Below, piece after piece: positions 35,746-48,066 of a stretch of 64,000 bases of DNA. The DNA comes from Amphiduros pacificus (lineage: Eukaryota > Annelida > Polychaeta > Phyllodocida > Hesionidae). The position numbers and the translations under genes are program-made. Below the pieces are notes generated by a model, which was not told where the DNA came from, did not search any database, and saw nothing but the letters and a program-made list of their open reading frames with translations. The stretch spans positions 14,113,309-14,177,308 of the forward strand of contig OX439010.1 in the NCBI GenBank assembly GCA_949316495.1. Reading direction: 5' to 3'. Position 1 is the stretch's first letter. The number at the start of each line of letters is the position of its first letter.

Positions 35746-37324
35746 CCCTTCTTTCCTCATGTTACTTTTAACAGGGCCCTTCTTGAAAATGTGCTGAGTC
35801 ATCAGACACTTGCCAAATGGTGATGCCCTTGGCATTGGTTTAAATGCTGCATAAATTGATTTGAACAAAACTTACTCCATTCCCCAGACCAGAATAGATC
35901 TACATTCTGCAAACTCAGAATGCGCTCCATCCTTTAATTCAATCTCGCTGATATATTCGGAATACACTTCCAATTTTACATTTACTACTGAGTAAGTCCT
36001 GGGCCTCGTAATAGAGAGATATTATATAACCCGCCATGCTATGGCCTAATATTGTAAATTGGAGAATGGGTCGAGTAGGAACTTGTGTGTTTGTTTCCAC
36101 GCGAAGTAAGCATCATGAGTTCTCGGGCATAGCGAGACTTTGCGCGCACATAGGAACTCCAATCAGCTGTACTTGTGGCCTTGTAATTGCCTCCAAGTCT
36201 CACTCTGACAACTCACTTCCCTTCCTGTTCAGGATGTTCACCAAACATAGGGGGCGCCACATATTGGTGCTTTATGTGTGTAAAAGAGAGCGAAAACCGC
36301 ATAGTATTGAAATGTAAAGGTTATATAATGATAAAACGAAACGAATGTGAATAATGAGTAAAATACTGTTGGCTATAACGCTGTGACTCAGCAGGCGGCG
36401 TCCATTAACTCAGGCCAAGCAAGCATCGTCCATTATCTCACCTCTACAAATGGCCCAGTTAATGGCCCCTTGTTGAATTCCGCTGTTTTATGGAGAAATA
36501 AAACAACATATACAGAGTCATACATAACACCGTTTTCAAAATATACAAAAGAAACTCCATTCAAGGCAGGTATGGAACCCCCGTGGTGTTATCGGTGAGT
36601 ACATCAAATAGAATCTGGTTATCATCGACAGCTAGGTTGCCACACCTCTTGTCATTATATCACGTTTGTAGTGTGTATATAGCATTATATTTAATTTAAA
36701 TCGCTTCCCCATTCAAGGCTTCATACAGATATCATATTCAAATATACACAAAGATCTTACCTGGTTTTAGGTAAATGGATAATCTATTTAGTTCAGATTT
36801 TGAACATGTAAACAAATTTAAACCAGTTATCTAAATCAGTTCTGAGTGTTATTTTTGTGAGATATGATGGGATATACATGCAATATATATATAGACAATT
36901 ACAATTTAGCAAAAAAAATGCTAAATAATTGAAAATAATAAGTAATATAACAAGTGATATAATTATGACTTTCACGTTCATTTAATTTCTATAATTATGT
37001 CATTAGTACAACCTGAGAAGGAAAAGTATTTTAAAACTCTGAAAAGCGATATGTGAACCCCGAATATATTTAGTATAAATGCCATATTTCTGTCCTTTAT
37101 AAGCACTATTTCTTGTTTTAGGATATACAGACCTTTTACCATTATTTATCTCAGCAGTATGAGTGCATGCTTAAAGCCCTTGTATTTGTTCAACAAAACC
37201 TTGGATTGTTGTCATGAGTCACAGACTTTGTATTACAAGTCCTGTTAGAATAAGGCGTCAACATTATTATAAATATGAATATGGATTGCAGATTTTTCTT
37301 GACATATAACAACCATCAGGCCTT
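35746..37324. other. Non-coding stretch with one CTCF-like site
   Basis: No gene is supported. The frames at 36036-36317 (93 codons) and 36383-36598 (71 codons, ending at a donor-like CGGTGAGTA) match nothing known. A CTCF-like core TAGGGGGCGCC lies within 36244-36258 on the plus strand (11 of 15 consensus positions). Confidence 0.5.
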
Positions 37325-37700
37325 TGCTTTCACTTGCATCAGATTGAATCTTGGCATCCGATCGTGTTCTAGCACTAGACTGTATTCTGGTTTCAAACAA
37401 CATTCTGGCATAATATTGTGTTTTGACAAAAGATTGCATTTTGACATTAGATTCAGTTCTTGCACGACATTTCGTCTTCACATTCCATTTTGTTCTGGCA
37501 TTAGAATATGTTCCGGCATTTAGTTGTTTTCTGACATCAGAATGTATTCTGGTATTATATTCTGTTCTTGCATCATATTATGTTATATTATAAGAATGTG
37601 TTATTGCATTAGATTATATTATGGGATTAGATTGTGATTTGATATCAGATCATGTTCTGAAATCATATCATTTTCTATCATCAGATCGTTATATTTTGTA
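37325..37700. repeat. Degenerate 21-22 bp repeat, about 17 units
   Basis: Variants of TTCTGGCATCAGATTGTGTT recur in near-constant register. Divergence between units is high, so the array is old. The near-multiple-of-three unit explains the periodic open frames on both strands here. Confidence 0.8.

Positions 37701-38514
<814 letters not shown>

Positions 38515-38569
<55 letters not shown>
38515..38569. repeat. (TA)n microsatellite, about 27 repeats
   Basis: Uninterrupted TA dinucleotides preceded by an imperfect AC-rich segment. Confidence 0.97.
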
Positions 38570-38572
<3 letters not shown>

Positions 38573-39988
38573 AGTATTATTTGATATAATATCATACACA
38601 CAATATTTCTTTAAACAACCCAATAGATCCAAGAAAATATCAAACATACTATGCATGATATTTCTGTTTTATGGGTCTCAGACCAGTGATGGGTTGCAGA
38701 CTCTGGTGCAATATTGATCTATAACTGTGTTGGGTCAAAGACTATGTCAAGTGAAATACCTTTTAATCAACGATACCAATAAGATCTGAGCTCCAATTTG
38801 ATGTTTGGCTATCTGTATTAGCTGGTATTTTATTTCCTATTTTCTAACTAATAAAATTAATGAGATTGTTAACAGAAGGGTTCTAATAGGTTCTTATACG
38901 CCAAATTCTACTTTATTTTTGTAAATGAATAAATTAGAGACTTATCTCAGTCCCATCAGCAGAAAAATGGCATACATTGCAAACGATGTTAGCTGTGAAA
39001 TGTCCGTGCATATCTCTAATTGTAGTTGCAAATATTGGTGGTGTCCGTAGCATTGCATAGGACATTTCTACGTTTAAAAAGTTTTGGTTAAATATATTGG
39101 TACTTTTCATAGTTTATTGGTATTGATAAAAATCATTCGCCATTCCCTGTCCGTGTCCAAGAAAACAGGTACAATGTAAATGTATTTATGTCCATACAAC
39201 CTCGTCTCAGATATGAACCTTTTCTACGATTCACTATTTATTAAAACTAGTTGCATCCAGCTCTACACACACATATAAACACACCAGTCATGTCTTGAGA
39301 TTTTTGGTTTTAATTATAAATCTAAATGCTAATTTATCGCTTTAAATTAAAGTGGTTCTGACTATAAAGGAGTTGAGTCTGAAAGACTGATAGCTGTGAT
39401 TCTACACTGCATTGAAGAGAATGGTAGTGATGGAATGGTTTGTCTGTGAACAATCACACAGTTAAGACAGTTCGTCCCGGGCCAACCTAAACCAGAAAGA
39501 TGATCAATGGCGGCAGATAGCATCATCCATTAAGTGACAATAGTACAATCAGGGACATGCTCACATTTAATGAAGTGGCCTCTCATGTATACAGATTGCC
39601 GTCTCGGGGATCTATTATATTCCCACCAACCTAATATCCCCCAATGTCATAGCAACCATACTTGGGATTCCGACGCTAGGGGGCACTCAAATCGGGAATC
39701 TGTGTCTTGCTATATACTCAGAATAGATAACTGCCACTTTTATCTATGGCGCTAAGCTGAGTAGGATTCTGTCCTAGAAATAGCTGCATCTGAGCTGCTC
39801 AATGTTTTTATGATATGATAATAACATCAATGGAAGATGTCCACATATAATATATATATATATATATATATGTATTGTTGAGAGTTGATAGTTTGCAAGA
39901 AATGTTTAACCAAGCGTTTCAATGTGTGTTTTCATATAATTTGTTGTGCGTGGTTCTTGCCTTTATAACACGTGGTTGTTGCCTTTTT
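38570..39988. other. Non-coding stretch with a small AT microsatellite
   Basis: No gene was seen. A short (TA)n run lies at about 39849-39871. A CTCF-like site is listed separately. Confidence 0.55.
39673..39687 (+). promoter_or_regulatory. CTCF-like site
   Basis: ACGCTAGGGGGCACT agrees with CCASYAGRKGGCRSY at 13 of 15 positions, with a perfect core. Confidence 0.38.
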
Positions 39989-40053
39989 GGTGACTGTTGA
40001 AACAGTCACCAACGAGACTGATTAGAAATCAGGAGACCACTCAGCTATCACAG
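39989..40053 (-). mobile_element. tRNA-like head at the edge of the AGGTCA repeat
   Basis: On the minus strand from 40053 the sequence reads CTGTGATAGCTGAGTGGTCT (A box TAGCTGAGTGG). Then comes an anticodon-arm-like hairpin CCTGA-TTTCTAA-TCAGT (7-base loop, TCT in anticodon position, one mismatch). Last is a T-arm-like palindrome GGTGACTGTTTCAACAGTCA closing with CC. The B box is poor (TGTTTCAAC against GGTTCGAAT), so it is a SINE head or tRNA relic, not a functional tRNA gene. The plus strand shows the 22-bp hairpin (10-bp arms, 2-base loop) at 39989-40010. Confidence 0.45.
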
Positions 40054-41624
40054 AATGTATACTGACTGTGAAATGGCAGGCCTACAACATTATTGTGTGG
40101 AATTGACCCAAAATTTGTCATGTTCTGACCATTACGAGTAAATTTGTAACCTCAAGGTCACAGCACCAAGGTCAAAGGTCATAGAGGTAAAAAAAACTGA
40201 TAGTACACATCTACTGTGGATGATAGTCATGCATGCCAAATATGAAGTGCCTGAGGTTTACGGTTGCTGAGATATAGCCTGCACAAAAATACAAAGGTCA
40301 AGGTCATTGCATCAAGGTCAATGATAAAAACAAAGAAAAAACTATATAGTGCATTTGTGGTTACTAAAATATTGATGTAAAATAGATATGAAGTGCCTGT
40401 ATTGCATTTTTTATGAGGCTGACATATTGTATACACAACAATTTTACGTTCAAGGTCACTGAGCCAAGGTCGAAGGTCAAATGACAAAATGAATATGACA
40501 AGGCACAGCTATACTCCAGGACGGTCATTCATGCCAAATATGAGCTTCCTGCTATTTACGGTTGCTGAGATATGCTCTGCACAAAATTTGTAACCTCAAG
40601 GTCACAGCACCAAGGTCAAAGGTCATAGGGGTCAAAATATCTGACAGTGCACATCTACTGTGAATGGTAGTCATGCATGCCAAATATGAAGCGCCTGCTA
40701 TTTACGGGTGCTGAGATATAGCCTGCACAAAAATTCAAAGGTCAAGGTCATTGCATCAAGGTCAACGATAAAAACAAAGAAAAAACAGAACAGTGCATAT
40801 GTTGTCACTAAAATATTACTGTACAATAGATATGAAGTGCCTGTATTGCATTTTTGATGAGGCTGACATATTGTATACACAACTCTTTTACGTTCAAGGT
40901 CACTGAGCCAAGGTCAAAAGTCAAATGACAAAATGAGTATGACGAGGCACAGCTATACTCCAGGACGGTCATTCATGCCAAATATGAGCTTCCTGCTATT
41001 TACGGTTGCTGAGATATGCTCTGCACAAAATTTGTAACCTCAAGGTCACAGCACCAAAGTCAAAGGTCATAGGGGTCAAAATATCTGACAGTGCACATAT
41101 ACTGTGAATGGTAGTCATGCATGCCAAATATGAAGCGCCTGCTATTTACGGGTGCTGAGATATAGCCTGCACAAAAATTCAAAGGTCAAGGTCATTGCAT
41201 CAAGGTCAACGATAAAAACAAAGAAAAAACAGAACAGTGCATATGTTGTCACTAAAATATTACTGTACAATAGATATGAAGTGCCTGTATTGCATTTTTG
41301 ATGAGGCTGACATATTGTATACACAACTCTTTTACGTTCAAGGTCACTGAGCCAAGGTCAAATGACAAATGACAAAATGAATATGACGAGGCACAGCTAT
41401 ACTCCAGGACGGTCATTCATGCCAAATATGAGCTTCCTGCTATTTACGGTTGCTGAGATATGCTCTGCACAAAATTTGAAACCTCAAGGTCACAGCACCA
41501 AGGTCAAAGGTCATAGGGGTCAAAACACCTGACAGTGCACATCTACTGTGGATGGTAGTCATGCATGCCAAATATGAAGCCCCTGCTGTTTACGGTTGCT
41601 GAGATACGGCCTGCACAAAGTGTC
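40054..41624 (+). repeat. AGGTCA-rich satellite: about 148-bp monomers in a 444-bp higher-order unit
   Basis: Copies of AAAATTTGTAACCTCAAGGT occur near 40140, at 40583, 41027 and 41471, giving a period of 443-444 bp. Each period holds three related monomers of about 148 bp, each with ATGCCAAATATGA(A/G), TTTACGG(T/G)TGCTGAGATA or a diverged equivalent, and a tail of AGGTCA-type half-sites. Periods 2 and 3 are nearly identical. Direct-repeat-1 sites AGGTCAAAGGTCA are at 40169, 40613 and 41501, and AGGTCAAGGTCA at 40295. Repeats of this style are familiar from mollusc genomes. The 60-86 codon frames here are incidental. Confidence 0.93.
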
Positions 41625-41702
41625 ACGCCCGCCGCCCGCCCGCAAGCCCGCCCGCCCGTCCGCCCGCCCGCCCGCCGCCCGCCGCCCGCCGCCCGCCCGC
41701 CC
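41625..41702 (+). repeat. (CCCG)n / (CCG)n tract closing the AGGTCA repeat
   Basis: About 78 bp almost entirely of CCCG and CCG units, sharply bounded by GTGTCACG on the left and ATGCAACGACAATACC on the right. It directly follows the last AGGTCA monomer. The G-rich complement can form four-stranded structures. Confidence 0.95.
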
Positions 41703-41762
41703 ATGCAACGACAATACCACATCAGCCATTTTTAGTCATTTTTATTTTGAACCATCGCAAAG

Positions 41763-41823
41763 AGTTAAATGGAAGGAGTTAAATGGAAGGAGTTAAATGG
41801 AAGGAGTTGAATGGAAGGAGTTA
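41763..41823. repeat. 14-bp tandem repeat, 4 units
   Basis: GAGTTAAATGGAAG is repeated three times exactly, then as GAGTTGAATGGAAG. Confidence 0.92.
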
Positions 41824-42890
41824 TGACATGTGCATTGTAACATTTCTTACCCACCAAAATACAATAGTACAACCGAAAAACGCCCCTGTCCAAAGAGAGT
41901 GCCTTTAAATATACATATTCTCAGGTAACTGATAGAGAGTGTCAGAGAATCTGAAAGATGGTGAATAGCAAGTAACAGATGTGTGAGGTACATATATACA
42001 GCATGAGAGGAAATATGACAGATTACACTCAGAGAACACAGTCATTTGTACAGACGATACTCTCTGCTGAGGATTACGCTTTTTGTCTTTCTTTTATTGT
42101 GAGACACATTTCTACCTGCTTTAGGAAATACATATGTCACATAATACATAGATGTTGAATGTTGACAGTTGACAGCAATGTTGATATAGGATTGTTTTAC
42201 CTGAACGCTTGAAAAAAACGTTTTATAATCACCTAGACTATTGTAATATGGCGTAAAATGTCATATATTATATATTATAAAAAAGCAGGCGAAGTCCCTC
42301 GATTTCGTCTCGTGAGATGCTTTACAAGGTGTGAATACTATAAGCAGAATGTCCAAATATTCCTCTAGGAATAATTCTACAATATTCCTTGGATTCCAGG
42401 TCTTAATACCAGGTCTTATAAACATAAATAATATTAGTATTACACGGTCAAATATAAGCCAGTATAAAGCTTTAATCACCAATTAATGAAGAAAAAACAA
42501 CACAAAACTGAAAACAAATATAAAAATGTATTAGAATATTATTGATTGATGAACAAAAGACGCTTAATTTGAAATACTTCTTTATATTATTTTAATTTTT
42601 GAAACTTACATTGTCCAAGTATTGTCCAAATGTTGCTCAAATATCTCTTTTCCGTCAAAATGGCAGTATGATAACCTCGGCCAGCCCACTGAGCTGTTCT
42701 GCAGTGTTTGGTTGTAAATCCCCCAGTCCATCACAGACTCTGTATGGGATATTGGCCAGATCAGCCATGGTTTATGTGGCTTCCCTGCTCTACTGACCTC
42801 TCTGTTCTAATATAGCAGAGGCTATGACCTTCACCATGCCCTTGTCAACCTGAGGTCTGGCCTTGGAGGTCATATTGTTATCTATTATCT
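41824..42890. other. Non-coding stretch
   Basis: AT-rich to about 42.6 kb, then mixed composition. A 65-codon frame at 42599-42796 is not recognisable. Confidence 0.5.
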
Positions 42891-42936
42891 GCTATAGGTG
42901 GCGACCTCTGTTGTCTTCCGCCGTGCCCCCTGGTGT
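42891..42936. promoter_or_regulatory. Two CTCF-like sites in opposite orientation
   Basis: GCTATAGGTGGCGAC (42891-42905, plus strand, 11 of 15 consensus positions with a perfect AGGTGGC core) and, on the minus strand, ACACCAGGGGGCACG (42922-42936, 13 of 15) lie 16 bases apart. A third, CAGGGGGCAGC, is on the minus strand within 43416-43430. Motif matches by eye only. Confidence 0.38.
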
Positions 42937-42947
42937 GAGAGGCCAGA

Positions 42948-43196
42948 ATGATGGCGTGTCTAAGTCAGGATGGGAACATCTACAACACTTCTTATCAAGT
43001 GCGAGATAAGATACAAATCTTCTGGTTTATCCTCCAGCTTGACTCCTGTGACATGCGCTACTTTGTCTCACCTGCGCCTGTCACTGCATCTCATAGTAAC
43101 CCATACATTCGCATTTCATTTCCTGTGGTGGCTGCATTGCTTATATATATATTTTTCTTTGTCTTGATCTTTCACGTCCTTCACACTCATTCATAA
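42948..43196 (+). CDS. Possible small membrane protein, unrecognised (weak)
   Basis: An ATG-initiated 82-codon frame with a purine at -3 and a double ATG (MMACLSQDG start). The first 55 residues are mixed polar. Residues 58-79 form one strongly hydrophobic stretch (FPVVAALLIYIFFFVLIFHV), so the product would be a short C-terminally anchored protein. It begins just downstream of two CTCF-like sites in a locally GC-richer segment. I recognise no family, no splice sites or polyadenylation signal were tied to it, and frames of this size occur by chance in a window this long. The hydrophobic end may simply reflect T-rich DNA. Confidence 0.15.
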   Translation: MMACLSQDGNIYNTSYQVRDKIQIFWFILQLDSCDMRYFVSPAPVTASHSNPYIRISFPVVAALLIYIFFFVLIFHVLHTHS

Positions 43197-43800
43197 TAAT
43201 TGCCAGGAAAATATTCTTTAAAAAATCACTATGAAGATGCTTTTTTGCTGTGTCCTTTTTGATTCTTCTCCATGCTGGTTTTACCTTATTTACTTCTTAA
43301 AGAATAATGCATAGCTGCCATATTTCAGGAAACGTCCATTTTGTCCTGTGAGGCCCGGATGACCTTTACTTCGCGGAGACACTCTCTTTGGGTCGCCTTG
43401 TCTGTCTTGCCCAGTGCTGCCCCCTGACTTCTCACCTCGCAGGACACTCTTCATTATGAGAATTCGCCACTTCCTGTCACCTTTCTGACCTTTGCCTCCA
43501 TGACAACCCCTATTTTAGACGAGCCAGGATCCATTTCCTTTTCTATGGCCTTTACTGACACATGCCCAATTTGCCACACACTGTCATAGCCATGCCCGGG
43601 ATATCATCGCTATCTGCTGGGCCAGGCCCATCCCACAATCCATGACAACCACTTTGTGACCCTGACAACCACCTCAGTCACCGAAATGGCCATCTCCCCT
43701 GCCCCTTTGTCTCATATGACAACTACTATTACCTGGTGACAGAGATCATTACCAGTAATGTCATCCGCCTCCGCTCTGCCATCAACTTCACATGTTTTTC
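43197..43800. other. Pyrimidine-rich stretch
   Basis: From about 43330 to 43800 the plus strand is unusually C/T-rich, with recurring CCATGACAACC, CTGACAACCACC and TGACCTTT words, possibly a very decayed minisatellite. It also contains the minus-strand CTCF-like core at 43416-43430. No exon was identified. Confidence 0.45.
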
Positions 43801-46800
43801 ACCCCATTTTTGATTTGAAGCAGCCTTCTACAAATGAACTGACGTGATTGCAAACTTTTTCTATGTCATATTCTCAGTCCCAACCTGAATGTGACCTCTG
43901 GATATGGCCGGGTATAGAATTCATATTGAATCTGTATGGATCCTAAACTTTAGGTGTGTTAACTGTCTTTATATCCTTTCTAATTTGGGTCTGTCAGACT
44001 ACACATAATTTTGTATCTGAGCTAATATACAAATGTGTATGCATGGTTCCCCGTTTGTGATAAGAATAATGTGGCATAATTTAAGATTAAATAAAACTGC
44101 CACCCACTGCTAAAGGCTTTTCTGCCAAATATGTTCATATGGCGAATTTAGATCAATTCGACATTTCTCAAAGACAACGCCCAGTAACATACCTTCCCCG
44201 TTCAACTTCTACAGACCAGTCTGAAACTCAATATCAGTTTGCCCTTACAGAATATGTAGTCGGCCAATGTTCTAGGCATATTCGTAGGCTCTCTGTGTGG
44301 GTTCGTGTTAGCAAACATACCGGAAACGATTTTCACATGCCTAAACCATATTTGAATGCATATATCTTGTTTTGGATATAATTTTGTTTATACTACTAAG
44401 AGTTTGTAGCACAAAATATATTTTGAGCTGAATGACCATATTGTGTTGATATGCCTAAATATGCACTAATTAATTAATCGTGTCTCAACTGTGAAATGGA
44501 ATAATTGCTATATTGAAGATCAAACGGCTCACTGATGAAGGTATCACAGTCTATCCGAATCATGATAAAACATGTGAAGCAATCGCGGTATTACTTTATG
44601 ACATATTCATGATGTCATGAACATGTTGACAAGATCTACCTGGAATATTAGATGGCTACTGTGGTCTACAAAGGAAATGGAATGGTGCTCATGTGACGGT
44701 AGAGCCTGCCTAATGAAATAAGAGTAAGGATAATACAATATACACAACCGGGAAACTCATAAATGAAAATTGATGGAAGTGATCAAGCCGACATGTATAT
44801 AGGGACGCGATTAGCATGACAACCGTGTCAACCTTGTGGCCATGATATGTAAAGAAGATTATTTCAAAAGTTCTTTAATATATCATTGTTTAATTTAATC
44901 ATAAAATATCTGTAGTGAAATTTAACTTTAATAAAGCACAACTTTGTATGTGTTCAAAAATATAGCGATATTTGCTTCACATTTTACCGAGACTTAAACT
45001 ATGAATATTTTATAGGCAGTGCCACAATCATTGCCTATCAAAGATAACTTTGTAAAGGATAAAGTCTAGTGTAAGGTGAATAACATTGACTTAAAGTGCT
45101 GCCATCATGAAGCGTTTTTCAGACTTGAAGTCAGATTTATAGACTTTCCTTCAGCACATTATCTCGATTTATGTGTTATATTAAATCATTTGATAGTGTC
45201 CTATTGATGTGAATTTCTTTGGATAATGTTTTCTAAGCATGTCCTCTGTGAGTATTGTTGGATAGATTTTATTCAGATGCCAATTACAAACAGAAATATA
45301 GCAATTGCCTCTTCACATTGTGCTGTCTGGGCCAGCGTCTGTATCGGGACGCAAACGCCCAAGGTCAAATTTACCTCCTGACATGCGCCATTACAAGCAA
45401 GCAGATGTAGACAGTTTGTATTTATCCACAGTTTGCCATGGGTCAGTGTTGCTTCTAAATAGTCCTGAAGCAGCTGGCAGATGTATTTGTGTACAGTTTA
45501 CAAGAGGTCAACATTGCCTCCCAGACATGCCTATATCGTGGTCGGCAAAAGCTAACCTCCATGCCAAAATGCCCGTATTGAGAGTGGCCCAACCAGTACA
45601 TGTTTTTATATCAATAAAAAACATAACGCTATTCATTAAAATAAAGGCGCAGTCAGAAAAGTTTGCTTTTGACGTGCCAATACGCACAATTTAGAAAGCA
45701 GACGATAAAATGGGTGGATTTGTCTCAGTAATGAGGGCAATCGAAGATGAACAAAAATAATGGTGAGGGTTTTAATCATTTATATGCGTCTCCTCTCGTT
45801 TCTATTGGTTGGTCTGCCTGTTGTGGGTACCATTTCAGCTGTGCTTCTGAGGCCAGTGCAATATTTGGGAGGTGAGATATAACGTCAGATATGCATATGA
45901 TCCATGCTGGGCAGGTCAGAGGGGACGGCAACCGGGGGAGATGGGAATCTAATGTGTATCTCTAGAGACACAAATTATGTACCTCCAGGAATACCGGCCA
46001 AAACACAACACGCCACTTCTCCTCTATCTACAAAGTTCACAACCATGTATTACATTATCAAATATGCATAGATATGAACATGCTGGAGTATGTCTAACTT
46101 TTATAGTGTTCTGTCATACAGCATCTTATACCACAAGTGCTCTTCAATTATATCATTAATGTGAAGCAAAGAATCAAAAAACCAAATACATTTTGCATAA
46201 CATCATTTATCGTTTTTTCCCCATTAATTTGTTGCACCTTCAATAACCAGGTCAGTTACCCCTGATGTGTGAGTAAGCGGTTTGCGACTGCTTCTGAGCA
46301 AGTGTTCCCACTGCTTTGTGCTTGGATCTTAGGTTTGGGTCAAGTGATTGAACAGTAGTATGATAGAAACTGTTACTAAAGGGCACATTTATGTGTTGAT
46401 TAAGATTTACTGCTGTATCGATACCCCTTTTTGTATTCTGGATTGACAAATCTAACCAATTAAGTCAACTTCACTTATTGAAACACATTATAAATCCTAA
46501 TGATTTTATTCAATTCAATGTATGGTGAAGAAAATGCATGAACATGTAACAAGTTAGTATCTACGGCATAACAAAACAACAGTAAAGCCAAAAGAAGCCC
46601 TGTTTATCATCTAGGCCGCATGTGGTCATGTTGAACAAGATCAGGCCATGACCTACAAGATGAGGGACAGTATGTCATCCTGACCGGCTGAATACAATGT
46701 TACTACCAGTTACAACACAGGACAGAAATAAATCCTGACAGTTCCCATGAATATGTTTCATTCTGGGCTCAGCCTTTAATGCCATCCGATAAATCACTCC

Positions 46801-47334
46801 GCCCTCGTGCCCCCCATACCTCTCCAATACATGGTCAAGTGACTGTTTATTGTTGCATTCACTAGAACAAAGCAAAACCATCTAGACCAACATAAACCTT
46901 TATTTTCTTCTCTGAAAAAAAGCTTTTACATTAGTTCATTTTATTTTAGATGTTGTTAAGATACTAAAATTTCATATTTGATATGTTGGTACCAAGGCGT
47001 ATTTAAATCATATGGTTTTATAATATTGCTTATTAACATTACTTGTATGTATTTGTATGAATGATCAAGTTACACTTTGTACAAAAAGCACAATAAAAGA
47101 ATATGATTTTAACATGAATATGACTTTTACATGAAACCCTGCAATGGGTAAGCTCTATGAAGAAAACTAATAATAATCCGAGCTGCTTTGTATCTGGACT
47201 CAAGTTCATCGCATCAAATTCCAGGTATAAATTTTTCCAGAGAAAGCCACTGACCATTTTAAGCAGGGGAGGCGACTCTGAAAGCTGGTGACCAACCAAA
47301 AATTATCTTCAAACTAACCAGTATGAAGCCAAAC
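43801..47334. other. Long non-coding stretch
   Basis: No repeat array or mobile element was seen. An ATG frame of 80 codons at 44139-44381 and a non-ATG frame of 129 codons at 45305-45694 have protein-like composition but match nothing I know and lack context, so they are not called. Confidence 0.5.
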
Positions 47335-48066
47335 ATGGGGGAGGGGAGGAGGTAGGCAATGAGGGGAGGGGAGGAGGGGAGGAGGTAGGCTAAGAGGGGA
47401 GGGGAGGAGGGGAGGAGGTAGGCTAAGAGGGGAGGGGAGGAGGAGAGGAGGTAGGCTAGGAGGGGAGGGGGGAGGAGGTAGGCTAGGAGGGGAGGGGGGA
47501 GGAGGTAGGCTAGGAGGGGAGGGGGAGGAGGTAGGCTCGGAGGGGAGGGGAGGAGGTAGGCTAGGAGGGGAGGAGGGGAGGAGGTAGGCTAGGAGGGGAG
47601 GAGGAGGAGGTAGGCTCGGAGGGGAGGGGAGGAGGTAGGCTAGGAGGGTAGGGGGAGGAGGTATGCTAGGAGGGGAGGGGGAGGAGGTAGGCTCGGAGGG
47701 GAGGAGAGGAGGGGAGGAGGTAGGCTAGGAGGGGAGGGGGGAGTAGGTAAGCTAGGAGGGGAGGAGGTAGGCTAGGAGGGGAGGGGGAGGAGGTAGGCTA
47801 GGAGGGGAGGGGGAGGAGGTAGGCTAGGAGGGGAGGGGGGAGGAGGTAGGCTAGGAGGGGAGGGGGTAGGAGGTAGGCTAAGAGGGGAGGGGGTAGGAGG
47901 TAGGCTAGGAGGGGAGGGGAGAGGGGGTAGGCTAAGAGGGGAGGGGGGGAGGAGGTAGGCTAGGAGGGGAGGGGGGAGGAGGTAGGCTAGGAGGGGAGGG
48001 GGGAGGAGGTAGGCTAGGAGGGGAGGGGGGAGGAGGTAGGCTAGGAGGGGAGGGGAGAGGGGGTAG
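47335..48066. repeat. G-rich 26-27 bp minisatellite, about 28 units
   Basis: The unit GGCTAGGAGGGGAGGGGGGA followed by GGAGGTA repeats with variable G-run length. The plus strand is almost pure purine and full of GGGG runs, so G-quadruplex or triplex structures are expected. The right end stops sharply at GTAGTTGGATTTGTGACG. The left edge of the duplicated block lies inside this array. Confidence 0.95.

Noticed and set aside
44139-44381. 80-codon ATG frame with protein-like composition
   Set aside because: Weak initiation context, no recognisable family and no supporting neighbour. It may deserve a transcript check but cannot be supported.
45305-45694. 129-codon frame starting at TTG
   Set aside because: No ATG start, no splice-bounded edges and no family recognised.
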